Source: Myxococcaceae bacterium JPH2
GTDB taxonomy: Bacteria; Myxococcota; Myxococcia; Myxococcales; Myxococcaceae
Assembly: GCA_016458225.1 (NCBI GenBank)
Contig: JAEMGR010000036.1
Span: 82,655 to 146,654, forward strand
Direction: 5' to 3'
DNA: 64,000 bases
The position numbers and the translations under genes are program-made. Below, piece by piece: positions 15,925 to 23,763 of the stretch (within the stretch, counting starts at the first letter, position 1; each line of letters begins with the position of its first letter). The notes beneath the pieces were generated by a model. The model searched no databases. It had not been told where the DNA came from and saw nothing but the letters and a program-made list of their open reading frames with translations.

Positions 15925-18173
15925 TGGAGCCGGCGGGAGACGCGCCGTCTGCATTCACCTGGCTGGCCGACGCCGTTCATCGGCACGGCCGCTGGGTGCT
16001 CGTGGGCAGCGGCGTGCTCCTCGCCCTGGCGGTCTGGGTGCTGGCTCTGGGGGGGCATCTCACCACCGGCACCATCGACGGCGTCGAGTCCGCGCGGGCC
16101 GAGGCGCTCGCTCGGGGCGCCGCCGCGGGCTCGAATGATCAGACGCTGGCGGTCATCTTCCACCGCGACGACTGGCGCGCGGACGCAGCGCCGTTCCAGG
16201 GCGCGGTGTCCCAGGTGCTCGCGCGCGTGGAGAAGCTGCCGGAGGTGGAGTCGGTGGTGTCTCCCGTGGGTGCGCCCGAGGCCTATCGCGCGCGCTTCGT
16301 GGCAGGCACCGGTCACGACGTGCTCGCGCTGGTGCGATTGAAGGGCGGTGAGCGCGAGGCCACCGCCGCGTTCCCCACGGTGAGCGCCGCGCTCCAGGAC
16401 CCACGCCTGAGGACCACTATCACCGGCAAGGTGGCTTTCCTCGATGCGCTCAATGCGCTGCTGGCCCACGACCTCCTGCGCGCCGAACTCATCTCCTTCC
16501 CGCTGGCGCTGGTGGTGCTGCTCTGGGTCTTCCGCTCCGTCGTGGCCGCCGCGCTGCCGCTGGTGGTGGGCGGACTGGCGGTGCTCTGCGGCGTGGCGGG
16601 CGTGCTGCTCCTGTCGCGCGTCACGAACATGGCGCAGTACACGCTCAACGTCGTGTCGCTCATCGGCCTGGGCGTGGCCATCGACTACTCGCTGTTCATC
16701 GTCAGCCGCTTCCGCGCGGAGCTGGGCGCGGGGCGCTCGACGGAGCAGGCCCTGGCGCGCACGCTGGACACGGCGGGCCGAGCGGTCGCGTTCTCCGGAC
16801 TGGCCGTCACGGTGGGGCTGGGCGGGCTCTTGTTCTTCCGAGGCTCGTACCTGAGCGCCATGGGGCTGGGCGGCGCGCTGGTGGTGGCCTTCGCGGTGTT
16901 GTTCGCGCTCACCGCGCTGCCCGCGCTGCTGTCGTGGCTGGGGCCTCGGGTGGACCTGGGCCGACTGCCCTTCGTGAACCGCGTGGGGCGGGGCGGAGGC
17001 TGGCACGCGCTGGCCACCTGGGTGATGCGTCATCCGTGGTGGGTGCTCCTGCCCACGCTCGTGCTGCTGCTGGCCATGGGGCTGCCGTTCCGGCGCTTGC
17101 AGCTGGCGGCCACGGACATCACCGCGCTGCCCGAGGACACGCCCGCGCGCCAGGGCGCGGCGACGCTGGCCCGGCTGTTTCCTCGCGAGGCCGCGACCCG
17201 CGTGCTGGTGGTGGTGGAGTTCCCGTCGGGGAACCCCTTCACGCCCGCGCGGGCCAGCGCGCTGTACGACGCGAGCCGACGCATCGCCGCGTTGCCAGGG
17301 GTGTTGGGCGTGGAGAGCGCGGTGGACCTCGCGCCGGGGATGGATCGCTCACGGCTGGAGCAGATGGCCGCCGCGCCGCCGGAGGCCCTGCCGCCAGCGC
17401 TGCGCGCCGCGCGCAACGCCTACTTGAGTGGCCACGCGGCGGTGATGCAGGTGCTGACGTCCGCTGCGCCCACCAGCCCCGAGGCGCGGGCGTTGGTGCG
17501 CACGCTGCGCGAGGAGCGCACGGTGGGCGACGGGCACTTGCTGGTGGGAGGCCAGACGGCCATGGACGTGGACGCGACGGCCTTCGTGCGTCACCACACG
17601 CCCGCGGCCGTGGCCTTCGTGATGGGGATGACGTGCGTGGTCCTCTTCATCCTCCTGCGCTCGGTGGTGCTGCCCTTGAAGGCGCTCTTGATGAACCTGC
17701 TGTCGTTGTGCGGCTCGTTCGGCGCGCTGGTGTGGATATTCCAGGAGGGACACCTCCAGCACCTGCTGCGCTTCGAGCCCGGACCCATCGAGCCCTCGTT
17801 GCCCATCCTGTTGTTCTGCGCGCTGTTCGGCTTGTCGATGGACTACGAGGTGTTGCTGCTCAGCCGCATCCGCGAGGAGTGGCTGCGCACGGGCGACAAC
17901 ACCCACGCGGTGGCCGAGGGCCTGGAGCGCACGGGTGGGCTCATCACCAGCGCGGCGGCCATCATGGTCGCGGTGTTCGCGGCCTTCTCGCTGGCGACGG
18001 TGGTGGTGGTGAAGGCGATGGGCGTGGGCATGGCCATCGCGGTGGCGCTGGATGCCACGCTGGTGCGGGTGCTCATCGTCCCGTCGATGATGCGGCTGAT
18101 GGGCGACTTCAACTGGTGGGGGCCCGGCCATTCAGGGCGGCCGGGGGCGCGGGACTCGGGGACCAGGGGGTGA
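15921..18173 (+). CDS. MMPL-family lipid transporter (MmpL3/HpnN-like)
   Basis: A 750-aa, 12-TM inner-membrane transporter of the MMPL branch of the RND superfamily, which exports lipids using the proton gradient. There is one TM near residues 28-48, a periplasmic domain, five TMs, then the same plan again. The proton-relay Asp-Tyr pairs are present in both halves: Asp255-Tyr in GVAIDYSLFIVSRF and Asp641-Tyr in GLSMDYEVLLLSRI, almost the same positions as in mycobacterial MmpL3. ATG 15921 or 15924 overlaps the HMG-CoA reductase stop. Placement in a sterol locus beside a GT21 glycosyltransferase suggests transport of a sterol, glycolipid or hopanoid-like lipid to the outer membrane; the substrate is an inference. 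Confidence 0.85.
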   Translation: MMEPAGDAPSAFTWLADAVHRHGRWVLVGSGVLLALAVWVLALGGHLTTGTIDGVESARAEALARGAAAGSNDQTLAVIFHRDDWRADAAPFQGAVSQVLARVEKLPEVESVVSPVGAPEAYRARFVAGTGHDVLALVRLKGGEREATAAFPTVSAALQDPRLRTTITGKVAFLDALNALLAHDLLRAELISFPLALVVLLWVFRSVVAAALPLVVGGLAVLCGVAGVLLLSRVTNMAQYTLNVVSLIGLGVAIDYSLFIVSRFRAELGAGRSTEQALARTLDTAGRAVAFSGLAVTVGLGGLLFFRGSYLSAMGLGGALVVAFAVLFALTALPALLSWLGPRVDLGRLPFVNRVGRGGGWHALATWVMRHPWWVLLPTLVLLLAMGLPFRRLQLAATDITALPEDTPARQGAATLARLFPREAATRVLVVVEFPSGNPFTPARASALYDASRRIAALPGVLGVESAVDLAPGMDRSRLEQMAAAPPEALPPALRAARNAYLSGHAAVMQVLTSAAPTSPEARALVRTLREERTVGDGHLLVGGQTAMDVDATAFVRHHTPAAVAFVMGMTCVVLFILLRSVVLPLKALLMNLLSLCGSFGALVWIFQEGHLQHLLRFEPGPIEPSLPILLFCALFGLSMDYEVLLLSRIREEWLRTGDNTHAVAEGLERTGGLITSAAAIMVAVFAAFSLATVVVVKAMGVGMAIAVALDATLVRVLIVPSMMRLMGDFNWWGPGHSGRPGARDSGTRG

Positions 18174-18174
18174 G

Positions 18175-19377
18175 GTGGTGAGAGCGCGCGACATCGTGTG
18201 GGGGCTGGCGGGAGCGGCGGCGCTGGGCGTGCTGCTGCACGGGCATCGGGGATTGATGGCGGGCCTGCGCAGGCGCCCGGCCCTCTCCGCGAAGCCGTTC
18301 GAGCCGCCGTCGGTGACCATCATCCGCCCCATCCGAGGCCTGGATGTGGAGGCGCCCGAGAACGTGCGGGCGCTGCTCGACCTGGACTATCCCGGTGAGT
18401 GGGAGGTGCTCTTCGTCTTCGACAGCGAGGCCGACCCGGCGTTCGCGCCGACGCGCGAGGCGCTGCGCTCCCATCCCACGCGCGCGCGGCGCGTGGAAGT
18501 CATCGTCGCGGGCGAGCCACCCGAAGGACTGACGGGCAAGCTCAACGCGATGCAGGTGGGCATGGCTCGCGCACGAGGCACGCTCGTGGCGTTCAGCGAC
18601 TCGGACACCCGTCCGGCTCCCAACGTGCTCACCGCGCTGGTGGGCGCGCTGCTGGAGGACGAGCGCACGGGCGCCACGTTCGCGCCCGTGTACGCGGCAT
18701 CCGAGGAGCCGCTGGCGGGAGACGTGGGCTACGGGCTGTTGGTGAACGCGTGGTACGGCGCGTCCGTGGCGTGTGCCTCGGGACCGGACGGCGCGCTGCC
18801 CTTCATCATGGGCCAGATGATGGTGTTCCGCCGCGAGGCGCTGGATGCCATTGGCGGCGTGGGCAGCGCCGCGGGCCAGTTCGTGGACGACATGTACCTG
18901 GGGCGCCGCCTGCATGAGGCGGGTTGGAAGAACCGCGTCGTGCATGCGCCGCTGCGCATCGTCACGGGGCGACTGGGGCTGCGCGCGTTCCTGCGCATCT
19001 TCCGTCGGTGGATCCTCTTCTCGCAGAGCGGCCTGCCCTGGTCCTTCGCCCGGCCCAACTGGGCGCGGGGGGTCTCGGTGTGGCTCGCATGGGGGAGCCT
19101 GGCCGTGGCGATGTCGCGGCGCGCCTGGAGCATGGCGGCGCTGGCGACGCTGCCCATCGGCTTCTCCGTGTGGAGCCAGGTGCGGTTGCAGCGCGCGTGT
19201 CATGGGCCGCCGGTGGCGCCTCGCCACCTGTGGGTGCCCGCGGTGCTGCCGCTCCTGGGCGCGGGCGTGGCGCTGTCCGCGCGGCTGTCGCGCGAGGTGG
19301 ACTGGCGCGGACGCGGTTATCGGTTGGACGCGAACGCGCGGCTGGGCACCACGCGCCCCGCCTTGGCCAGCCAATAG
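18175..19377 (+). CDS. GT21-like membrane glycosyltransferase (ceramide glucosyltransferase / HpnI type)
   Basis: A 400-aa GT-A-fold glycosyltransferase of the GT21 type. Motifs in order: TM near residues 5-20, VTIIRPIRGLD, the D1 region VFDSEADP, GKLNAMQVGM, the D2 motif FSDSDTRP, the D3 region FVDDMYLGRRL, and the (R/Q)xxRW product-binding motif in RIFRRW, followed by C-terminal hydrophobic segments. Relatives glucosylate ceramide or add sugar to hopanoids. The start is one of two adjacent GTG codons (18175, 18178), 1 base after the transporter stop. The 3' end overlaps the convergent monooxygenase gene by 61 bases. Sterol or sphingolipid is the likely acceptor given the neighbourhood (inference). 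Confidence 0.82.
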   Translation: MVRARDIVWGLAGAAALGVLLHGHRGLMAGLRRRPALSAKPFEPPSVTIIRPIRGLDVEAPENVRALLDLDYPGEWEVLFVFDSEADPAFAPTREALRSHPTRARRVEVIVAGEPPEGLTGKLNAMQVGMARARGTLVAFSDSDTRPAPNVLTALVGALLEDERTGATFAPVYAASEEPLAGDVGYGLLVNAWYGASVACASGPDGALPFIMGQMMVFRREALDAIGGVGSAAGQFVDDMYLGRRLHEAGWKNRVVHAPLRIVTGRLGLRAFLRIFRRWILFSQSGLPWSFARPNWARGVSVWLAWGSLAVAMSRRAWSMAALATLPIGFSVWSQVRLQRACHGPPVAPRHLWVPAVLPLLGAGVALSARLSREVDWRGRGYRLDANARLGTTRPALASQ

Positions 19378-20726
19378 ACAGGACGTTGGACGCAGCGATG
19401 CCACCACGCTTCCATCTGCTCCACCGCGCTCTCCATGGCGGTCTTCAACGGCGGACCGGCCGAGCGCAACAGCGGCGCGGCCGAGCGCAGCGGCACGGTC
19501 CGCTGCCGGGGCGAGGCCAGGCTCGTGAGCGCATGGCCCACCACGCAGAGGTACTCGCGGGCCATGACATGCATGCGGGGCTCCTCGGCGGCGAGCAGCG
19601 ACATGGAGGTTCGTGCGCCGCTGGGGCTGTGCTCCCAATAGCGCACGAGCCCGCGACGCAGGGCGCGCATGCCCTCATCCTGGCCGGCGAAGGCGTCATA
19701 GAGCGCGGACGCGAGCGCCACGCGGGTGCGCTGCGCGGGGCGTCGCGCGCGGGCGTACTCCTCCAGCGCGAGCGGGATGTCCGTCCGATGCCGCCGCAGG
19801 GCGTCCTGGAGCGCGCGGGCATCGCGGAAGCACGAGGCCATGCCGCTGGCGGTGAGGGGATGACAGCATGCGGCGGCGTCTCCGACGAGCACGGCGCTGC
19901 CCACCCTCACGGTGCCGGAGAGCCGAGCATCATTCGAGGCCAGCCGGGGCGCGGGGGGGGTCTCCAAGGCACGCAGGACCTCGGCGCGCAGCTCCAAGGG
20001 GAGGGCGCCGAGCAGCTCGGGCCGAGCCTGGAGGGTGCTCGCGTTGCTGCCCAGGGGCAGGTCCACCATCACGCGCGCCACGCCGGGCTGGATGGCGTAG
20101 GCCAGCGCGTGCATCGGGCCCCCTACGAAGATGTGCCCGTAGCCAGGGTGGGGCAGGCTGTCGCTGTCCACGGTGACGCCGAGCATGGTGGAGATGCGGT
20201 GCAGGCGCTCGGGGATGCCGAGCATGCGCCGCACGGGCGAGGCTCGGCCGTCCGCGGCCACCAGGAGCCGGGCGCGGACCGTGTGCTCGGTGCCGTCTTG
20301 GATGAAGCGCACGTGGACGCCCTTCGCGTCATTGCGCTCCACCGCCGTGACGCGCGCCTTGGGAATCAATGTGACGCCGGGGCGCGAGGCCACCGACTCC
20401 AGCAGCGGCACGGTGAGCGAGGCATGCTCGAGCGACACGCCCGTGACGCCGCGTCCGTAGGGCAGCAGGACGGTATGCCGCGGTGCGTGGAAGCGCACGG
20501 CGAAGCCTCGCACGGGCTGGGACGTCCAGCGATCCACCACCGCGTCGAAGTGCAACGCGCGCAGATCCGCCACGCCGGAGGGGTGCAGCAGCTCTCCCGC
20601 AAGTTGTTTGTGGCGGTCCACGCCCGCGTCCACCAACATGACGGACATCCCCAGCCCCGCCATTGCCGCAGCCGCCGCGCAGCCCGCGGGTCCGCCACCG
20701 GCAATCACCGCATCGACGTCCCGCAT
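19317..20726 (-). CDS. Squalene monooxygenase (squalene epoxidase)-like FAD enzyme
   Basis: A 469-aa FAD-dependent monooxygenase that would convert squalene to 2,3-oxidosqualene. It shows the N-terminal Rossmann AGGGPAGCAAAA, an early ELLHPSGVADLRAL segment like that of squalene epoxidases, the DG motif VAADGRASPVRRMLG, and the FAD-binding GDAAACCHPLTASGM. The HPLT(A/G)(S/G)GM form is the squalene epoxidase version of this motif. ATG 20726 has GGTGGGGG upstream and is preferred over the TTG at 20756. It is divergent from squalene synthase and oxidosqualene cyclase, which supply its substrate and use its product. A general FAD hydroxylase is the alternative, made less likely by this context. 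Confidence 0.85.
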   Translation of the reverse strand: MRDVDAVIAGGGPAGCAAAAAMAGLGMSVMLVDAGVDRHKQLAGELLHPSGVADLRALHFDAVVDRWTSQPVRGFAVRFHAPRHTVLLPYGRGVTGVSLEHASLTVPLLESVASRPGVTLIPKARVTAVERNDAKGVHVRFIQDGTEHTVRARLLVAADGRASPVRRMLGIPERLHRISTMLGVTVDSDSLPHPGYGHIFVGGPMHALAYAIQPGVARVMVDLPLGSNASTLQARPELLGALPLELRAEVLRALETPPAPRLASNDARLSGTVRVGSAVLVGDAAACCHPLTASGMASCFRDARALQDALRRHRTDIPLALEEYARARRPAQRTRVALASALYDAFAGQDEGMRALRRGLVRYWEHSPSGARTSMSLLAAEEPRMHVMAREYLCVVGHALTSLASPRQRTVPLRSAAPLLRSAGPPLKTAMESAVEQMEAWWHRCVQRPVYWLAKAGRVVPSRAFASNR

Positions 20727-20797
20727 GAAGCCCCCACCTTTTTGTCCACACAACACTTAGTCACTGACGCGGAGCGCCGCACGGCGTGGAGGAAGCC
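20727..20797. promoter_or_regulatory. Divergent promoter region between squalene monooxygenase and squalene synthase
   Basis: This 71-base gap must hold the promoters of both divergent units. It contains the most A/T-rich stretch of the locus (about 20738-20766), including TTTTTGTCCACACAACACTT with TTGT/ACAA half-sites 4 bases apart. GGAGGA at 20789-20794 is the ribosome-binding site of the squalene synthase gene. No full consensus -35/-10 pair is evident for either direction. Confidence 0.4.
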
Positions 20798-21847
20798 ATG
20801 ACTGTTCCCGGAGAGTCGTTTTGCCGCACGCAACTGCCCCGGGTGTCCCGCACCTTCGCGCTCAACATCCCCTTGCTCCCCGAGCCGCTCGACCTGGCCG
20901 TGACGGTGGCCTACTTGCTGTGCCGCATCGCGGACACGCTGGAGGACGAGGCCCCTGGGGCGCTGCAGGGTGAGCTGCTCACGGCGTTGGCGGAGCTGGT
21001 GACCCTGCGGCCGGGCTGGGAAGGCCGTGCCCGCTCCTTCGTCCAGCGAGCGGGGCCCTCCTTGAGGGGCGAGACGCCGAGCGCGGAGGCGGAGCTGGTC
21101 GCCGGCACGCCCACGGTGCTGGAGGCCCTGGCCTCGCTTCCCACGTGGGTCCAACCGCATATCGCGCGGTGCGTGCGCACCATGACCGACGGCATGGTGC
21201 AGATGCAGCGCGAGCACGGCAGCGCGGGGCGCATCCGCGGGCTGCCAGACCTCGAGGCGACGTTCAGGTACTGCTACTACGTGGCGGGCGTGGTGGGGGA
21301 GATGTTGACGGAGCTCTTCATCGACTACTCGCCCCGCGTCGCGCCGCACGCGTCCACGCTCATCCCGCGCGCTCCCGCGTTCGGTCGCGCGCTGCAGCTC
21401 ACCAACATCCTCAAGGACGTGCGCGAGGACCTGGACCGGGGCTACTGCTGGTTGCCGCGGGACCGGATGGCCGCGCACGGCCTGGAGCCCACCACGCTCA
21501 CGCAGCCTGGCAACCGCGCGCGGGCGGTGGCGATGATGGAGGAGCTGGTGGCGGTGGCGCGGCGCGAGCTGGACGCCGCGATGGAGTACTCGCTGGCGCT
21601 GCCGGTGGAGGAGCCGGGCCTGCGGCTGTTCTGCCTCTATCCGCTCTTCTTCGCGGCGCTGACGCTCAACGCGCTGGATGGCAACCCCGCGGTGTTCGAC
21701 CCGGCGCCGGTGAAGATCAGCCGGGACGCGGTGCGCGCGGTGATGCTGCTCACGCAGGAGCGCGTGGGCTCGGACGGCGCGCTGCGGGCGCTGTACGGGG
21801 ACTGCTCGCGGACGTCGCATGGGGAGGGGGAGGAGGCAGTGCGGTGA
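20798..21847 (+). CDS. Squalene synthase (trans-isoprenyl diphosphate synthase, head-to-head)
   Basis: A 349-aa enzyme joining two farnesyl diphosphates to squalene. Both Mg-diphosphate motifs are present: Asp46-TLED and the second at Asp207-VREDLD in LTNILKDVREDLDRG. YCYYVAGVVGEMLT is the central conserved helix, and SRTFALNIPLLP is the typical N-terminal motif of squalene synthases. ATG 20798 follows GGAGGAAGCC, and a GTG at 20786 is rejected. Phytoene synthase is the alternative family member, but the monooxygenase and oxidosqualene cyclase on either side make squalene the expected product. The stop overlaps the cyclase start as GTGA. Confidence 0.88.
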   Translation: MTVPGESFCRTQLPRVSRTFALNIPLLPEPLDLAVTVAYLLCRIADTLEDEAPGALQGELLTALAELVTLRPGWEGRARSFVQRAGPSLRGETPSAEAELVAGTPTVLEALASLPTWVQPHIARCVRTMTDGMVQMQREHGSAGRIRGLPDLEATFRYCYYVAGVVGEMLTELFIDYSPRVAPHASTLIPRAPAFGRALQLTNILKDVREDLDRGYCWLPRDRMAAHGLEPTTLTQPGNRARAVAMMEELVAVARRELDAAMEYSLALPVEEPGLRLFCLYPLFFAALTLNALDGNPAVFDPAPVKISRDAVRAVMLLTQERVGSDGALRALYGDCSRTSHGEGEEAVR

Positions 21848-23763
21848 CGCGGCGGGCGCGCGACGTGCTCGCCCGGACCCAGGAGGCGGATGGCTCCTGG
21901 AAGGGCGACTACGGCGGCCCGCTGTTCCTGGGGCCGGTGTACGTGGCGGCGCTGTACCTGATGGGCCGCGCGCCGGAGCCGGACATCCGTGAGGGGATGC
22001 TCACGCATGGGCGGATCCACCAGAACGCGGATGGCGGCTGGGGCCTGGATGTGGAGTCGCCCAGCCTCGTCTTCACCACGGCGCTCAACTACGTGGCGGC
22101 GCGGCTGTTGGGTGTGCCCGCGGAGGACCCGGCGCTCGTGCGCGCGCGGGCGTGGCTGCATGCCCAAGGGGGGCCGCTGGGCAGCGGGTCGTGGGGAAAG
22201 TTCATCCTCGCGCTGCTGGGGCTCTACGACTACGAGGGCCTGGCGCCCGTCCCGCCCGAGCTGTGGCTCCTGCCGCGCGTGCTCCCGTTCCATCCCTCGC
22301 GGCTGTGGTGCCACTGCCGCATGGTGTACCTGCCCATGGGGTGGCTCTACGGGCATCGGGCGCGGGCGCCGGAGACGCCGCTGCTCGCCGAGCTGCGCCG
22401 CGAGCTGTACCCCGAGCCCTACGAGACCGTGGATTGGAAGGCGGCGCGAGAGCGGGTGGCGCCTTCGGACGCGTACACGCCTCGCACCTTCTGGCTGCGC
22501 GCGGTGAACCGCGCGCTGGGCGTCTATGAGCGCGTGCACTCGAAGCGGCTGCGCGCGCGGGCGTTGGAGGAGTCGCTCGCGCAGATGCGCGGCGAGGACG
22601 AGGCCACGCACTACATCTGCATCGGGCCCATCAACAAGGTGCTCCACGCGGCGGTGTGGCACCTGGCGCGGCCCGGGGGACCGGAGGTCCAAGCCCACCT
22701 GGAGCGCCTGCCGGACTACCTCCAGCGCTCCGAGGATGGCGTGAAGGTCAACGGCTACAACTCCTCGCAGCTCTGGGACACCGCCTTCGCAGTGCAGGGG
22801 CTGGTGGCGTCAGGGCAAGCAGCGTCCGCGCGCGAGACGCTGGCGCGCGCGGCGGACTTCCTGGAGTCGCAGCAAGTCCTCGAGGACTCGCCTCAGGCGG
22901 CGCGCTTCCACCGCCACCCCAGTCGAGGCGGCTGGCCCTTCAGCACGCGCGCGCACGGCTGGCCCATCAGCGACTGCACGGCGGAGGGCGTGAAGGCGTG
23001 CCTCCTGCTGGAGCCGCTGGGGCTCAACCGCGTGTCGCGCGAGCGGCTGGGGCACGCGGTGGAGTTCATCCTCTCGCTGCAGAACCGGGACGGCGGCTGG
23101 GCCACGTATGAGCCACAGCGCGGGCCGCGTTGGTTGGAGCGCCTCAATCCCTCGGACGTGTTCGCCGGCATCATGGTGGACACCAGCTATGTCGAGTGCA
23201 CCTCGGCCTGTGTGCAGGCGTTGGTGGCGTGGCGACGGGTGACGCCCGGCGCTCCGGTGGAGCGGGCCATCGCGCGAGGCGTGGACTTCTTGCGCCGGAG
23301 CCAGCGTGCGGATGGGAGCTGGGAGGGCTCGTGGGGCGTGTGCTTCAGCTACGGCACGTGGTTCGGAGTCACGGGGCTGGTGGCCGCGGGAGTTCCCCAG
23401 GAGGATCCCGCGCTGCGGCGCGCCTCGGCCTTCTTGCGTGCGCGTCAGCGGACCGACGGCGCATGGAGCGAGACCATCCAAAGCTGCCGTGAGCGGCGCT
23501 GGGTGGAGGGGGCCGCGGGCCACGCGGTGACGACGTCGTGGGCGCTGCTGTCGCTCGTGGCCACCGGGGACGGCGCCTCCGAGTCCGTGCGGCGCGGCGT
23601 GGCGTGGCTGCGAGGCTGGCAGGGCGCCGACGGTCGCTGGCCGCGCGAGCCGCTCGCGGGCGTGTTCAACCGCACGTGTGCCATCCACTACGACGCGTAT
23701 CTGCGCATCTTCCCGTTGTGGGCGCTGGCGCTCGCGGACCCTCAGGGGGGCGCGGCTTCCTGA
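21844..23763 (+). CDS. Oxidosqualene cyclase, predicted cycloartenol synthase
   Basis: A 639-aa terpene cyclase that folds 2,3-oxidosqualene into a sterol. The catalytic motif is DCTAE (Asp377), the oxidosqualene form, not the DxDDTA of squalene-hopene cyclases. QW repeats are visible (DGGWGL, DGGWATYEP, DGSWEGSWGVCF), with MVYLPMGWLYGHR, YGTWFG and FNRTCAIHYDAY near the end. The three positions that separate cycloartenol from lanosterol synthases read Tyr305 (GYNSSQ), His371 and Ile375 (HGWPISDCTAE), all cycloartenol-type. GTG 21844 overlaps the squalene synthase stop, so the two are translationally coupled. It is shorter than eukaryotic enzymes (~730-760 aa), mainly at the N terminus. The 3' end overlaps the kinase gene by 22 bases. 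Confidence 0.92.
   Translation: MTRRARDVLARTQEADGSWKGDYGGPLFLGPVYVAALYLMGRAPEPDIREGMLTHGRIHQNADGGWGLDVESPSLVFTTALNYVAARLLGVPAEDPALVRARAWLHAQGGPLGSGSWGKFILALLGLYDYEGLAPVPPELWLLPRVLPFHPSRLWCHCRMVYLPMGWLYGHRARAPETPLLAELRRELYPEPYETVDWKAARERVAPSDAYTPRTFWLRAVNRALGVYERVHSKRLRARALEESLAQMRGEDEATHYICIGPINKVLHAAVWHLARPGGPEVQAHLERLPDYLQRSEDGVKVNGYNSSQLWDTAFAVQGLVASGQAASARETLARAADFLESQQVLEDSPQAARFHRHPSRGGWPFSTRAHGWPISDCTAEGVKACLLLEPLGLNRVSRERLGHAVEFILSLQNRDGGWATYEPQRGPRWLERLNPSDVFAGIMVDTSYVECTSACVQALVAWRRVTPGAPVERAIARGVDFLRRSQRADGSWEGSWGVCFSYGTWFGVTGLVAAGVPQEDPALRRASAFLRARQRTDGAWSETIQSCRERRWVEGAAGHAVTTSWALLSLVATGDGASESVRRGVAWLRGWQGADGRWPREPLAGVFNRTCAIHYDAYLRIFPLWALALADPQGGAAS

Noticed and set aside
20798..21847. 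Phytoene synthase as identity of the isoprenoid synthase
   Set aside because: Same family, but no carotenoid genes are nearby and the gene is translationally coupled to an oxidosqualene cyclase.
21844..23763. Squalene-hopene cyclase as identity of the terpene cyclase
   Set aside because: The acid motif is DCTAE, not DxDDTA, and a squalene monooxygenase gene is adjacent; hopanoid synthesis would not need the epoxide.
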